Assembly (NCBI GenBank): GCA_006538405.1
Contig: BJKQ01000004.1
Location: 372,001 to 436,000 of the forward strand
DNA length: 64,000 bases
Direction of reading: 5' to 3'
From: Hansfordia pulvinata
Lineage: Eukaryota; Ascomycota; Sordariomycetes; Xylariales
A program made the translations under genes and the position numbers. Below the pieces are notes generated by a model. The model saw nothing but the letters and a program-made list of their open reading frames with translations, made no database searches and was not told the origin of the DNA. Every line of letters starts with the position of its first letter. The first letter of the stretch is position 1. Below, piece by piece: positions 1-13,247 of this stretch.

Positions 1-436
1 CCCCAAAAAGACACGCGCAGGCCTGGGTTGGGTCGGGTTGAGTTGGACTCGGCTATCACGCGTCGTGTTTAGTTTAGTTGAGTCGAGATGTGGAAAGTGT
101 GGTCAGGCGTGGGGAGGGCAGGACCAAGGTCAAGTCGAGCTGGGACAGGTGCCGCGTGCCGTGCCGTGCCGTGCCGGGCTGTGATGTGCTGGTCCTTTTT
201 TTCTGGTCCTTGCCAAGAACAATCGCGCGCGATTCCGAGGTGGCGGTTGGAGAGAGAGGCGGTGGTCGTGAAGGGCAATCAAAAGGGGGCGAATATCGGG
301 CTGGTCGATACTGGCAAGTGGGCTGGCTGGCTTGCGAGGCTATGCAGAGGGAAGGCGAGGCAAGTGGAGAGAATAGACAGGCGAAGCAGCAAATCAAAAG
401 GCAACAACGCCAAAGAGCAGATCTACAGACTGGCAG

Positions 437-505
437 ATGGAGGGACAGACGGACAGACAGACAGACAGACGAACGAACAGGCGGACAGACGAACAGGCAG
501 ACAGA
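437..505. repeat. GACA-type tetranucleotide microsatellite
   Basis: Imperfect GACA/GGACA repeats interrupted by GAAC units. They produce Thr/Asp/Arg/Gln-rich spurious frames on the plus strand and Ser/Val/Cys/Leu-rich ones on the minus strand. Confidence 0.8.
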
Positions 506-2290
506 TGGGAGGGGAATCGGTGGTGCAAGGCCAAAGAGGGAAGAGAGCAGAAACCAGTGAATACCTTGGGAGGTAAAGCTTCGATTGGCAAGAGCAACGC
601 ACGGCACAGCAAAGCGCAAAGCACAGCACAGCTAAGCACAGCAAAGCGCGGCAAATGCTTGCGACCAACACCAAGATCCTTGGCCAAGGCAGGTACGTTC
701 GGCAGGTTACCAGAGGGGCAGTTTCCAGTTTCCCGTTGGCAGGTACTCGTACGCGAGCATGGTACATACATGGATCCCTCCAAGGTGAGGTAGGTAGTGA
801 GGAAGGTAGTGATGAAGGTACGACTCGTGGGGATGTAGTCCACCTGGGGCGGGCAGTCGGGGTGCAAGATGGTACACACTCGTACCCAAGTCGAACAACG
901 ACGACGGTCAAAGTCCATCCTGCTGCTGTCAGTCAGTCAGCCCTCTCTCACCCCGTCCTCCTCCTTCTCCTCCTTCTCCTCCCACTCCCAGTGCGGTCCC
1001 AGGTGCAGTTCCGGTGGGTTCGCATACGGCAGATGCTAGGTCATCCAGCTGCACTCCAGCCGGCCAGGATCTCTGTGGATTGATTGCGTCGGGGCTCTCC
1101 GTGCGCAAAAACAGAAATCGGGATTATAATCTGAGGGGTTCAATCCTTCCACTCGCTCAACACACACCCCTGCCCTACTTCCCACCCCTGCCTACGAATG
1201 GCTCCTAGGTACATGCTCGTAGGTACATACATGTAGGTAGATATCCCAGGCAAGGTACCTTAGGTGCCGTTATCCCTGCACGGCCGACGCCCTCACGCCT
1301 CTGCCCGCTCACCACCTGAAGTCCGTCCCTGCACGAGTATCCCGCTGCGCTGCGTGGCGAAAACTCACCCATGCGACCTCGTACTCCTGCGGACGGTACA
1401 TGGAGATGCGGGTGCCTGTGCGCGCAGCGCGCAGCGGAGGTGCCACTCCCTGGTCCGAGGCCCTGGGAGCACCCGAGCTGTCCAAGGCCGGCTGTGAGGG
1501 TACCCGTCAGCCCGAATCGTTAACGTGTCACGGGTGTCTCGACCAGCAACAAGCACAGCGGGGCGCCGTCGACCTCGTCGTTGACCAAGGTATAGGCACG
1601 TGACTACTAACCTCCACGAAACCTACATACCGCTTGAGGTTCAAAAAGGTATCGATGAAAGCTCACACGCACGAGCCGTCCCTTATCCAACTCATCATGT
1701 CTTGAGCAAGAGTTTAACAAAAGCCATGACAGTACGGGTTCTCTGTCCCTACGAGCTGGGGAACGACATGGCATGGCATACGGTACTCCCGTAACTCAGG
1801 GTCGCGCGGCTAGGTATCCGTACCCGTCCCCGTTCCCGTTCCCGTACCCTTGCGCCATCTCGCCCGTCTGCTCTGTCTGCTGCCTGACTGCGTGCGTCCA
1901 TCTCACAGCAGCGAGCGAATCGGCTTGATCCTTGGGATCCCCAGCCCAGTGCGTGGTACCGTTGGTCGACGGAGGCCGTCCCGCCCCAGGGACCGGGGGG
2001 CGACACCCCTTCAATGCCAACCCTGGAGCGCGAGTCTAACATCCTACGACTAAGAGTACATGCAATCGTGGGCCAGGCACTCACGAGTATCGTCTGGCAT
2101 TTGGGTAGCGTCCCCTGTTGTGGAGGGGCCCTCCTCTACGAGTAGAGAGCCCAGGCGTGCCGGCGCGCCAGGCAAAGACGACTAGGACGGGGGTTCTGCG
2201 CAGCCGCACCTGTCAACCAGATCCCGTCTCCGGGCTCCTCCGGAACTAGATTGATCCCTCAGGTATGGGGCCCCATCTCTCTTCGCAGGT

Positions 2291-2333
2291 GTACGAGTAC
2301 TTGCTTGGGCCACGAGTGAACAAGTACTCGTAC
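2291..2333. repeat. Perfect 13-base inverted repeat with 17-base spacer
   Basis: Bases 2291-2303 and 2321-2333 are exact reverse complements, each arm containing one copy of the dispersed TACGAGTA/TACTCGTA word followed or preceded by a CTTG/CAAG extension. The structure could form a hairpin in single-stranded nucleic acid. There is no gene next to it and no T-run typical of a terminator. Confidence 0.8.
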
Positions 2334-3952
2334 GTGCTGCACCAAGGAGCTCACCGTGCTCGCCCTCGCTGGGGCGAGGCGAGGAAGCCTTATCACCGAT
2401 GGATCAAGGTGTGCCAAGTCTTGACAGCACAATGCAGAAACCCGTGGTTCATCAGGACCCCCCCTGCCTTGACCCAAGCGCAAAGTGCTACCCTCCCCCC
2501 AAGGCGACGATAACACGTTGTTTGCTTACGGCAGCAGTCCAGATTTTCGCCCCCCCGGCCGGCCAGGGTGTTGACCTCCTGGCCGGCGATTCCGCCTGAC
2601 CATACATGGCGCCCGCTCTTGCGCCTTCTGGGAGTAGAAACCACCACGGCGCGGCCAAGGTACGAGCACTCGAAGGGGCCGGGACCTGTCAGCCCCATTT
2701 CTCAAGACGAGATACACAAGCACGCACCGTGCAGTGTGGCAGAGCTCTTCGACTACTGTCGTCCCAGCATGCGGGTAGGATTCCATTAGCGCGGGTGAGG
2801 GAGGGCGCGAGACTTTTCGCAGCGCGAGCAGCGCGCGGCATGGAGGCGTAGACTTGTCAGCTTCGGTGCTCGGCCCGGCTCTTTCTCTCCTCTTTCTCTT
2901 TTTACTCGCTCGTAGGGGGGGGGAGAGTTGATTGTTTGCCCGTTCTATTCTCTTGGTCTCTGCAGGTGACACGGACGCCCGGGCGGGAGATGGGGGAGGG
3001 GGGGTCACTGGGTGACTGGGGCTCGCAATATATGGGGACGTCACCAGCGAGACGTGATCCGCGCGCTTCCTGGGCCTGCTCGTCGAACCCCTGACGCGAT
3101 ACTCCTGCTCTCAAGTACTCTGTACGAACTAGAGCCGGCGACCAGCGCTTTGGCAGGGGTTCTGGGTCCCGCGGGATACATGAGACGAGGTGGACGGCAG
3201 GCCCAGGCATTGGTGTCGAGCGCTGGTACCTGATGGAGGCTTGTCGGCAGACTCGGGTGCGGCTCGCGTGTACAGGTACACAAGCAGGTCTTGTCACAGT
3301 GGTTTGAGGTACTCGTGCTCGTTCGGTCATCGACAGCTGTGGGGGTGGACGCGCGTCCACACGGCTGAGCCCCACACAAGCCTGTCAAAAGCTGGTGAGA
3401 CCCGGCTCGTTGGCGGAGATGCGCCCCTCTCCCCATGCGCCGGCCAGCCCCGCCTTGTTCAGGTCTCTGTATCCGCATATGTACTCCGTAGGTCCGTCGC
3501 CTCGAGGTTGGTACTCATAGTGCTCGCACTGAGCCCTGAATGTCGACCTCATTCTCCTACGGGCACACACTAGGGAACCCGAAGCATGAGAATCTTCGGG
3601 ACGGAATCATCACAAATCCGCGTGACCTGGGCTCGAATACCACCAAGCCATGTACGAGTAAGGAGGAAGCCAGCGGCTGCAGAAGCGCGCGAAATGAGAG
3701 CTCCTGCTTGTGCCTCGACCCCTCCGAGCCGCACATCATCTGCCTGAAGCGGCATGGTCTCAGACGACAACGGGAGCGAACCATGGCACGGCCTGGGAAG
3801 ACAGTTCAGGTCGTTCCAGTCTGGGTACCGCGATCTTGCCGCGGCGTCGTTGCTGCTCCCAGCGCGAGAAGGACCCTGGTGGTGGGGAACCTCGACGCAT
3901 CTCTTCACGAAAGGTGCTTGATTCAATGATTGTGGGAGCGTGCAGACGAACT

Positions 3953-3972
3953 AAAAAAAAAAAAAAAAAAAA
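3953..3972. repeat. Poly-A tract (A20)
   Basis: Twenty consecutive A residues with no flanking coding sequence of a LINE or other retroelement and no obvious target-site duplication. Confidence 0.85.
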
Positions 3973-6900
3973 CCCAATACGAGGATAACGATGAAAAAGA
4001 CTCTCTGTTTTGCACTCTATCTCGAAACTGTTTTCTCTCATCTGGCCACCATGAGTGGATGTGATTATGCACTCGGCCGGCAAGACACGCAGCTGGCTGG
4101 CAGTGGCTTTGGTACCAAACAGCCGTAACGCATGGGCTGCAGTCATTGAGGAGGGACGCTTTCGCTTCGGGATTCGCTGGAGCTGGCCAATGCAGATTTC
4201 CCCATGTTTGCTTATTACCTGCTTGTTCTTGATCTTCTGTCTCTCCTCCTGTCTCAGGTATGGTCTTGGATCCTGGAGGCGCGGCACGGCGGCTCGGGCG
4301 ACTCTCTTCTCCCTCGAAACTAAATGAAACTGGCAAGAAGAGAGAAAGAAATAAATAAAGAAAGAAAGAAAGAACAAGAGAACTACCTACCTAAGGTACT
4401 CGTACTCATGCGTGCTTGCAGACAGCCCCGGGAGATTCCGCGCTATCGCGGAACCCGTCGTTGACTGGCGAGGTTGACCGCTGCCACTCGTCTCGTCCCG
4501 AGGACCGGACAGCAGACGACCCTATTCTGGGCAGTTTCCCCTAGCGGGGCGAGTGTATGCATCCTGGCGCCGCTGGCGGCGGCCGAGGGGGGAGGGGGAG
4601 GGGAGGTGTGGAACGGACAACGACCGACCAGTCTCGTACGAGACGAGGAGTGCCCGTCCCGCTCGCTCGCTCTTGCTAACCGTGCGTGCCGTGCTAACCT
4701 GTCAGCCGCCCCAAAGATACGCCATCTCCTTCTTCCCGCGTGCGTGCCTGAGGCTGCTCTGGGATCTTGGGTGCGTCTATGCAGTACGGGTATGCAATCT
4801 CGGCTCATGTGGTATATTTGGATCGCTGGGCTTCGGGCTAGCCTGGCCCATGCCCTGACCGGACTGATGAGCCGGACTGATGGACTTGTATGCCACGGAC
4901 GGGGCGGGGCGCGTGGTGGGTGCCTTCTCGAAGGCCGCCAGGGTTTGCCCTACGACGGGACAGAGAGCGAGGGGGGAGAAAAGAAAAAAAAAAAAAAGCA
5001 ATCTTGTTTCCCTTGCGTACCTTGGTGCGCGCGCGCGCGCCGAGGCACGTGCATCTGCCGCGCCGGCGCCTCCCAGGATTTCCCGCGAAGTAGGGATGAT
5101 GGACCAAGGCGCTGTGGCCCTGACGGGTCCGGGCTTTGGCTTCATCTCGCAAGAGTACGAGTACTCACTCACTCGTGCACTACTCGGCTCGCGTCGAGGA
5201 ACCGGGCCTCGACTGGGAGGACGGACAGGAACAAGCGCACAGAGCCGGCTCCTAACTCGTGGGTGGCTGGCGATGCGAGTACTCGTGCGGACACCAGGCC
5301 GCCTCCCATCGTGCATGCCACTACGAGTACTACTGGTACACCCTGCCAGTGCCCTCGCTCTCCCGGTGATGGCACATGAGCAAAGAGAGACAGGGATTTG
5401 GTCAGAGACAAGAGCGCACCGGCGGCATGCGAGCTGCAATCGACGCACAAGCGAGGAGAGGAGCCCCATCCGAGGGGAGAGGAGAGGAGGGCGGGGCCAA
5501 AGCTGCTGCAAGCCATGCAGATCTCCGAGATTCCGAGAGTGGTGCCAGCCTTTTCGGTGACTGACAACGAGGGGAGTATCCATATCGATGGAGGTGAGTG
5601 GCTCTGCCGACCCGCTCTGTCTCTGTCTCTGTCTTTCTCGATCTCCCCAGTCGAAGCCGAGAGGGGAGCCTGAAGTCTGGAGTCTAGAGTCTGGAGTAGT
5701 GGAGGGCACTCGTATGGTGATGAATCAAGGTGATCACCATCATCATCATCGTCCCTACTCGTATGCGCTTTTCGCCTGTGCCCAGACAGAAGCGCCCGCA
5801 CCACCCCACGATGCATTTGTGACGGCCGGCCGAGGCCGCCGCCCGCACGTTGCGAGCGTGGGAACCTGGAATTTCACGGCCTCCAGCCAGCCGTGGGGGT
5901 TTGAGGCTGTGCGGAGTATCCTGTACCTAATAAAGTAGCCCGGCGGCCTGTCTCCAGAGCCTTCCACGGCAATCTGTGCCTCGGGAGATACGACTGGAGT
6001 ATGGAAGTTACCGGATACAGTACATACATCTAGTGTTTCCGAGGTACTTGGATCTGGGTAGGTGTACTCGTAGCAGGTCGTTCCTGCCTACTCGTATGGT
6101 GACGCAGCCCAGGTCGTTCCTGCCCGCTGTTCGGTGGCAGCGGAGGGTTCGAAACACACTTGAAAGGAAGCAACACAATCAGCCGTGGCCATTCGGAATC
6201 TCTCTCGATGCAACCTCCCTCTCGCTTGATCCGCTGCTCTCCGTGCTGTTCCCTCGCTACCACTGCGATCGCCCTTCTCGCCAAGGCAACACCCAACAGA
6301 CCAGGAGAGCTCAGCTCTTGGCAACGACATTCCCAGATACCAGCATAACGAATGCGGAACCACGGGCCACTTGCAAGCTTCCGCTATCCCTCTACCGAGC
6401 ACTCACTCCATAAGCAAGGCTCTCGCCGTCAGGGCCCCGGAGAAATGGAGCAGGGACCACAGCTGCGGCTCGCGTACCCTGCGAATACCACCATGCACGT
6501 GTTCTTCCGTGCTGCCTCAGAAGGTGAGGAATGCGGCACACCAACAAAAGTCTACAAGGGGGGAGGGGCTGGATCCATCTGGCGCATCCCCAAGCGGGGG
6601 GCAATCATAACGACAAGTTCAGGCCCGCCCTCTCCCGGCAGCTCGGGCGGCTGCTTGAATCCGAATAATAAGCCTTGCCAGGAGAACACACGTGTCCGAC
6701 ACGGAAGCCGAAAATCCTCAAGGAAGCCGAACAAGAGACAATCGACAATCAACAAGAGGCAAAAGACGCCGGTCCCTGGACGATGGCTCCGAGGAGGACC
6801 GGCTCAAGCACAGACAATGGCCTTACTATGCGTACTGCAGAAAGTACGCTACTGGTTGGTATCCGCGAAACCTCGTGGCTTGCGATCCTTACCGTCCAAG

Positions 6901-7348
6901 GTGAGCCAGTCCTCCCGGAGGCTGTGGAAGGATGAGCCGGCCTGAGGACAGCTCGAGGTTTTGTTTCCTTCTAGAAAGCCTGGCCGACATTCCTTCAGCC
7001 TGGAGTCCCCCCTCAGGAAAGGCGAAACGCCAGCTTGGCTTGGCTGAGGCAGCCGGGGTGAGGCGTAGCGAAGGCGCAAGCAATTATTAGCTTCCTTGAG
7101 GGCAAGGTCGTTTCCGAGGAGGTGTGACGGGGTTTCAGGGCGCAAATAGGCTCGTGTCCTTAGGTCCACATGCGCTCAGCTCTAGTGAGTGACCTATCGC
7201 TGTTGTCATCATCATATATTACCCAGTGCGTGTAGTAACACCACGAACAGAGGGAGTCTGCCTGGTGAGCCGCTTCTCGACGATGGAGCCCGGCGACGGT
7301 TCGGCCGACGAGCCGATGACTAACAGAAACCATGACGACACCTCGGGT

Positions 7349-7373
7349 GAGATGAGATGAGATGAGATGAGAT
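7349..7373. repeat. GAGAT pentanucleotide microsatellite
   Basis: About five tandem copies of GATGA/GAGAT just before a short A/T-rich stretch. No associated gene was found. Confidence 0.75.
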
Positions 7374-7730
7374 AATAGATGGGAAGCATACGGCCAAGGG
7401 GGCCAGTCGCGACGTCAAAGGATGGGGGAGAAGCTTGTCTCCTTTTGAAACGGCTCCTCTTCTTCAGGAACCCACGGGAGGGTGGAATGTCTCAAACGAG
7501 ACGTCTCCACACGCGCCTCTCCCCCTCTCTCCACACAAGTCGAATACGATGTGAAGGAGCACTCACATTTGCTCCCAAGACCAAAGTTCATCACTCCCTA
7601 TGGCGACACCAGAAACGTGGTTCGAGCTACGGTGTAAGGAGTACGATTACGGCCAAGCGCCGTGGCTGGTGCAGCAATAGCACGAGTACGAGTACTCCTT
7701 ATGGTCGGCGTGGGTGGCCCCGGTACTCGT

Positions 7731-7782
7731 CGTCAGGATTACTATTCACCAGAGCTCGTCAGGATTACTATTCACCAGAGCT
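7731..7782. repeat. Perfect 26-base tandem duplication
   Basis: Bases 7731-7756 and 7757-7782 are identical (unit starts CGTCAGGATT and ends CCAGAGCT). It lies in non-coding sequence directly after a TACTCGTC near-copy of the dispersed 8-mer. Confidence 0.85.
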
Positions 7783-7930
7783 TCTCCGGCACGAACAAGT
7801 TCCAGCCGCGTGCCATGCTAGCGGGACCCCTATACGAGTACGTAGGAGGCAGGCGAGACTCCGGGGAAGGTCCAAATCGTTCCAGAAGCCTGTCGTGTGG
7901 CCGCCTTGCCAGGCCTTCCAAGCCCCGTCC

Positions 7931-7970
7931 CCCCTCCTCCTCCTCCTCCTCCTCCTCCTCCTCCTCCTCA
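7931..7970. repeat. CTC/TCC trinucleotide microsatellite
   Basis: About thirteen tandem CTC units. They generate poly-Pro, poly-Leu and poly-Ser frames that are not believable genes. Confidence 0.8.
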
Positions 7971-9798
7971 CTCTCCTAGTCGCCACTTTACTGATGATAA
8001 CCCACGTTGTGAGAGATCCATCTGGCCATGCCTGATCGATACGGGGCAGAAGGATATGGGCAGCGGCACGAACAGTCTCTCGTTCACGATGTGGGAGGAA
8101 CTCAACGGCGGCGGCGGCGCGCCTCTTGAGTGAGTGCAGGCACAATCAGCATTCTCGCTCCTAAAGTCTCACTTACATACAAGCTAGGAAATAATAATAA
8201 AAGCACAGCAAAGCAAACCGCCCGTTGTTCGGAGATGCCGAGGAACCTACCAGGCACGCCAGGCTTACGGCCACACACCTGCGCCCGTGACACCCAGTGC
8301 CACACACACCTAGGGTTCCAGCAAAAAGAGGCGCCAACGCTATCCAGCCGGATCACCACCGAGCCCATGCCCGAATAGGGAGGGGCGGGACGACGGAAGT
8401 GGACGGCAAGGGGGCGCCACGCCAGATTTCGAGGCCCGCCCACCGCCCCAGGGAGCGCCGAGACAACGGACCGCTGCGCGAAGGACTGGCGCCGAACGTC
8501 TCGCACACTGGGCCGGGGGGGCCCAAGCCCAAAGAGGAGAGCGTCTGACTGCGGTAGCTCCTAGCTGCCTGCCTTGCACTGGGCTTATGGAGTACGAGAG
8601 CCAGCTCACGGCACGGCAGGCGAGGCGAGACACCAAAGAAGAAGAAAAGAAAAAGGGACCCGACGCGTGGCCGCGCGTCCCCCTCTCGCGCCGTTGGCGC
8701 CGGCGGCCGCCGCGAGCCAGGAAAGATGATGGCATTCGCTGCTTTTGTCGATGCCAATCCGGAAGGGCCCCTCCGTAAGCAGAGACCCTTCCACAGGCAT
8801 CCCACAATCTCTTGCGGAAAGAAGCGAAAGCGCGCGGCTGACGTCCCCGTAGCCGATGTCGGTTGGGGGATTGGGGTGCATACTTGCAGCAAAGGGGGAG
8901 GGGGTGTCAGATTTATCTCTCGGGTTGGCCGTTTGCCGTTATCCCAAGCGACAAGGAGAGGCTCCCCTCCTCCCTGCTGCTGTTGCTGGTGCTGCTGCTG
9001 CTGCTGTGATGGCACTGGGGGGCAGACAATTACCTCATCACTGGCGAACCCGCAGCCGCTTATGTGGCTGCTACCATCACGCGAGGCTAGGAGGCATTTC
9101 GGGGACCTGCGCGCAGCCCAACCTGATGCTAATAAGCACCGCCCCTCTCCTCCCAAGATCAGCCTCCACGAGTACTTGGCACAGGGTTTCTCTTCCGGCT
9201 ACCGAGACGATAGCTTGCTTGCTTGCGTCCAAGGTTCCGCGGAGGGATGCCGAGATGGCTCGGCGTGGCTTGAGTGCTCGGAGCTCTGGCTTTTGCCATC
9301 TGCGAACAAACCCCCTTTCGAGTCGACTCGCCCAGCTGTCAGACGTGCGTCGCGTGAACGGGCCGACCGGACGTCCGGGGGGTTCCCCGAGGGACCTAAT
9401 GCCGAGTTCATGACTCTTTCGAGGATTGACAGGGCGCATCCTTCAGGGTCATTCTGTCTTTTCACCAGCGCTTCAGCTTGCCGGGAGAGAAGAAATCGCC
9501 CGAACCCCGGAGCCGCCTAAAAGAGGACGACGACGACTTGAATTTGTTGTGTCCGGCCCTTTCATACTACGAGTAGCCTGCCGCTGCCGCTGCCGCTGCT
9601 GCTGTTGCTGCGGTCTGACTGCGTCCAAAGACCAAGACATTGTGCCGCGTAATCAAGGCCCAAATTTCCCCACAGGCTCTGTTCGAATACGTTAAAGCGT
9701 ACATTAGTGCTGTCAAGGATAACACGCCAGTGTGGGTCGCCCTGTTCGTCCTTCACCTCGTTCTCTTCCTCGCGACCTGAGCGGTAGCAAGAGACCAA

Positions 9799-9819
9799 CA
9801 CACACACACACACACACAC
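9799..9819. repeat. CA dinucleotide microsatellite
   Basis: About ten CA units in non-coding DNA. Further CA/GT runs occur near 12797-12844 and 13379-13407. Confidence 0.8.
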
Positions 9820-10921
9820 GAGCGAAGACCGGTGTTGTCAGGCACACTGTATGGGGGAGTACTCGAATACTCGTACTTGTAGATGCTCAGCCGTGTCTCG
9901 TCGGATACCTTTGGACGCCGATTCCCCTTTACCACACCCCCTCCCCCCCGCGGGACGTGCGATACTTGTCCTTGTACGACCCCCACCACGAGGCGTTTGG
10001 GAGCCAGTTGGATGGTCTCCCGATGCCGGGTTCTGCTCTCTCGGTATCAGCCCGGTTGGCTTGGCCAGCCCAGGCCAGCCCAGGCCACGCCTTTTGCCCA
10101 TCATCCCGCACTCCATAGACCAAAGCCCTATCTGCACGAGTTGGAGGGCGGGAGGCGGCGAGACAAGGGTGTTGTGTATCTTGTCGCAGATGAAGCAGGG
10201 GTCTTCATTCTCGGGCACGCCGTTGAGCCAACAATCTCTCCCCCTCTGGGTGGGTGACTGTACATAATGATAGGTCCATCATCAACCCCCTCCCAGCCCT
10301 GCCCTGCCCTGCCAGAAACCCCGGTCCCGTGCGGCAGCGGCGGTGTTGGGTGCGTGCGCGCATCTGTGAGACGGCGGCGGCAACGCTTTGCCTTTGCATC
10401 GTTCTGCTGGGGCCGGATCGCGCCGCGCTCCGGCGTTTCTCTTGAGACCCCCCCAGCCAGCCAGCCAGCCGCCGCACATGCCACATGCCACATGCCCCGT
10501 GCGGGTTCAATAAGGCGTCGGCCGGTGGTGGGAACGAATATGTGGCTGGCGCCCGCAACCCTTGTCTTGTAACGGAACTCGGGCTGGCTTCTCTTTTCAC
10601 AGAGAGACAGGGGAGGGGATGAATGCGGCCCCTTCCCGCTCCCCCTTCTTCTCCGGGGAGGAGGAAGGAAGGGCACTTTCGCATTGTGAGACATGCAGCT
10701 CATCAGCGGTTGTGCTGTGGGATTTCGCTTGTTTTCCCTCCTGGCATGGCATTTACCCTCCCGCCCCCATTCGCAACGCCGCGACGAGCCGACTGCAGGT
10801 GGTGAGCTGTTATAGTCCGTGGTATACAGAGTACCACACAAGAACGCCAAAGCAGCAGTAGCAGCAAAGTTCTCTGGGGTTTCAACAGCTATCCTTCGTC
10901 TTGCCTCGCCGGGGTTGGCAA

Positions 10922-10947
10922 GGGGGGGGGGGGGGGGGGGGGGGGGG
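10922..10947. repeat. Poly-G tract (G26)
   Basis: Twenty-six consecutive G residues. With the G18 tract at 13230-13247 and the G24 tract at 15705-15728, this is one of three long G runs within 5 kb. All three are on the plus strand and outside genes. The recorded lengths may be unreliable if homopolymers were miscalled. Confidence 0.8.
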
Positions 10948-12796
10948 CGTCTTGGACTCGCTGAACATCCTCGAAATATCCCTCGAGGGCGGGAGGAGAA
11001 AGGAGAGAGGCCCTGACGCCACGATTTGCCCTCCATGCCCCCGATTCTGCAAGGAACTTTTTTCCCCCCCTCAAACAATTCGAGGCCGAGATGGAGAGGC
11101 CATATCAGGTGCAGTACTCCTACTCGCAGGCAGCAAGAATATCGGATGGTGATGAGCTTGGAGAGGATCCACGGTAGAACGCCTTGACGAAGACCTAGGA
11201 GTACGAGTATGTGGCAGACCCAGACAGGGAAGCAGAGCAGGCAGCAGGAATCCCCCCCCTTCCTCTCCCCTCCCCTTGTTGATGTCCTCGTCTTTCTCCA
11301 TCTGTACGAAAGGTTGCGGCGGCTTTAGCACTCGGGACAGACATGGTTCGCACAAGGCTGAATCGGACCAGGCCTGTTCCGTCAGGATGGATCGTGAGCG
11401 CGGTCCCGGCCCCAACATGCCCCCTGCTGGTCGATATTTATATAAATATATTGATACACAAGATATTGAAAGCCAGGGGGGAGAAGGAGCCAGGGGCTGG
11501 GAGGTACGGGTATCGTACTTCTGTCAACGAGATGAGGAGCGCAACGAACGAACGGGGCCAGGCCTGGAACGTTCAGCACTCGTAATCGTGGCGCTTTTCC
11601 ATTGTTCTGTTATCCTCTCGACGACTCCTGGACATCCTCGGTCTGACAGCCAGGTTTGTCTGTCTGAGGTTGGGTTTGCCGTGTATAAGGTGCTCACTGC
11701 AGGCATGCTGGGGGCATTCGCTGCCCGGCCCTTGGTATTGTTACTCGTACACTTTGTGTTGAGTTTGAGAAGCCCCCCCTGACGGCAACATCCTCCGCCC
11801 CCTTCTCGGTAACACAGCCGGCCCACAGCACGGTCCCCTTCCCCCGTCGGACTCGGGACACGCTCGCCGTTTCGCGCGCCGCATCTTCGGGCTCAGCCCT
11901 GCGGCGGGGGCGAGAACTAATGACAAGACGAGAGGGAAATTGGACATGGGGTCGAGAAAGCTGACTGGTATGGAAGGCTGGCTGGCTGGCTGGCAGGCAG
12001 GAGGCAGACAAGCCACGGTTCTTTCCGCCATCCTGATTTTTTTGTTGTTTTTTTTTTTGTCCCGGGTCGGGAGACACCTGACGGTTCACGAGCATCGAGA
12101 CTTGGGGCCTTACTCGTATATCCCGATTTCTTTTGCTTGGTTTTCCCCCCCTTTCCTTATCTCTTCTTCTTGTGGTTTACGCTGAGGCAATGGGGTCTCA
12201 GTCTTGCGTCTGGCTTATTGACCTTTTCAAGGGATAGAGAGAGAGAGAGAGAGAGGAAATCCCAACACAATAATAAGCTGCCAAGGACGATTTCCCAGGC
12301 AAAGGCGTGAAGTGAGGGCGAGGGAGGGGACATCCCGAGGACCCCGTCTGCCCAATCTGCTGTGCTGGCCGGCGCCGGAGGCTCTACTCGTATCGTCCAC
12401 CTCACCTCACGAACCGTCACCGGGCCCCCTTGCCCTTTTTCTTTCCCTGGGCGACTAACTACGGAGTAGTCGTTGTCATTGTGTCAGAAAATCAAAAGCC
12501 GCTAACACCACCAGCCCGTTCCCATCCCTTGTTGTATCTTTTTTTTTTGCTTTCCAAAGGGGTGGCCAGGGTTCACGAGCACGGATACCTCCCCGGTCCC
12601 GACCTTGACCTTGACCCTGGCACCTTGTTCCCCTCCTCCTCCCCGGCCCGCGTGGTCTGTGGCCGGTCCGGAAGGCTGTCTGGTCTGATTCAGCCCGGCG
12701 CCGGCAATGGGACCTGCCCTGACTCGGCTCTGCCCGGCGGAAGCAGGAGGGAAAATCAGGCTCGCTTGTCATTGCCGAGGCCGGGGAAGGATGATG

Positions 12797-12844
12797 CGTC
12801 TGTGTCTGTGTGTCTGTATCTGTGTGTCTGTGTCTGTGTCTGTG
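12797..12844. repeat. TGTC/TG compound microsatellite
   Basis: Alternating TCTGTG and TG units over about 48 bases. They give Cys/Val/Ser-rich spurious frames on both strands. Confidence 0.75.
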
Positions 12845-13229
12845 GCCCCGGCTCCGTCCGTCTCGCAAGCTCCTGACGAGCTCGGACGGCGACCTGCTCT
12901 GACCCCTGCTCGTACCGTGAGTACCTACGTGTGGTTACGAGTGAGAAGGGGAGAGGCGATAATAATCCCTCGATGCAGCAGCAGCAGTGCTTCCTCTTCA
13001 GAGCACGGGGCACGGGCGAGAGGAGAGAGAGAGAGAGAGAGAGTCTTGCCATCTGTCTGTGTGACTTGCCCAAGCCCGTGCCGCCCGTGGTGCTGGTCTG
13101 TTAGCTGACCTGACACACGCACACACATACACACCAGTTTGTATTATCGCGCAACACCTTCCCCCTTCCACCTTCGCACCCATGCAAGAAGGAAGCGCAC
13201 CTAATCACCATCTCATCTACCAGCAGACC

Positions 13230-13247
13230 GGGGGGGGGGGGGGGGGG
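13230..13247. repeat. Poly-G tract (G18)
   Basis: Eighteen consecutive G residues in non-coding sequence, followed by GGAT/GGGA-rich purine sequence. Confidence 0.8.

Noticed and set aside
437..505. GACA repeat as a CRISPR-like or satellite array
   Set aside because: The units are 4 bases with interruptions and no spacers; it is an ordinary microsatellite.
3953..3972. A20 tract as a retroposon tail
   Set aside because: No upstream retroelement coding sequence and no target-site duplication were found.
8353..9156. Overlapping 264-267-codon frames on opposite strands (8353-9156 minus, 8726-9520 plus)
   Set aside because: Mutual antisense overlap with low-complexity Gln/Cys runs from a CTG/CAG repeat; neither looks like a gene.
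10128..11078. 316-codon open frame on the minus strand
   Set aside because: Pro/Arg/Ser-rich, crosses the G26 run, overlaps several other frames and has no domain or intron pattern; typical of GC-rich non-coding DNA.
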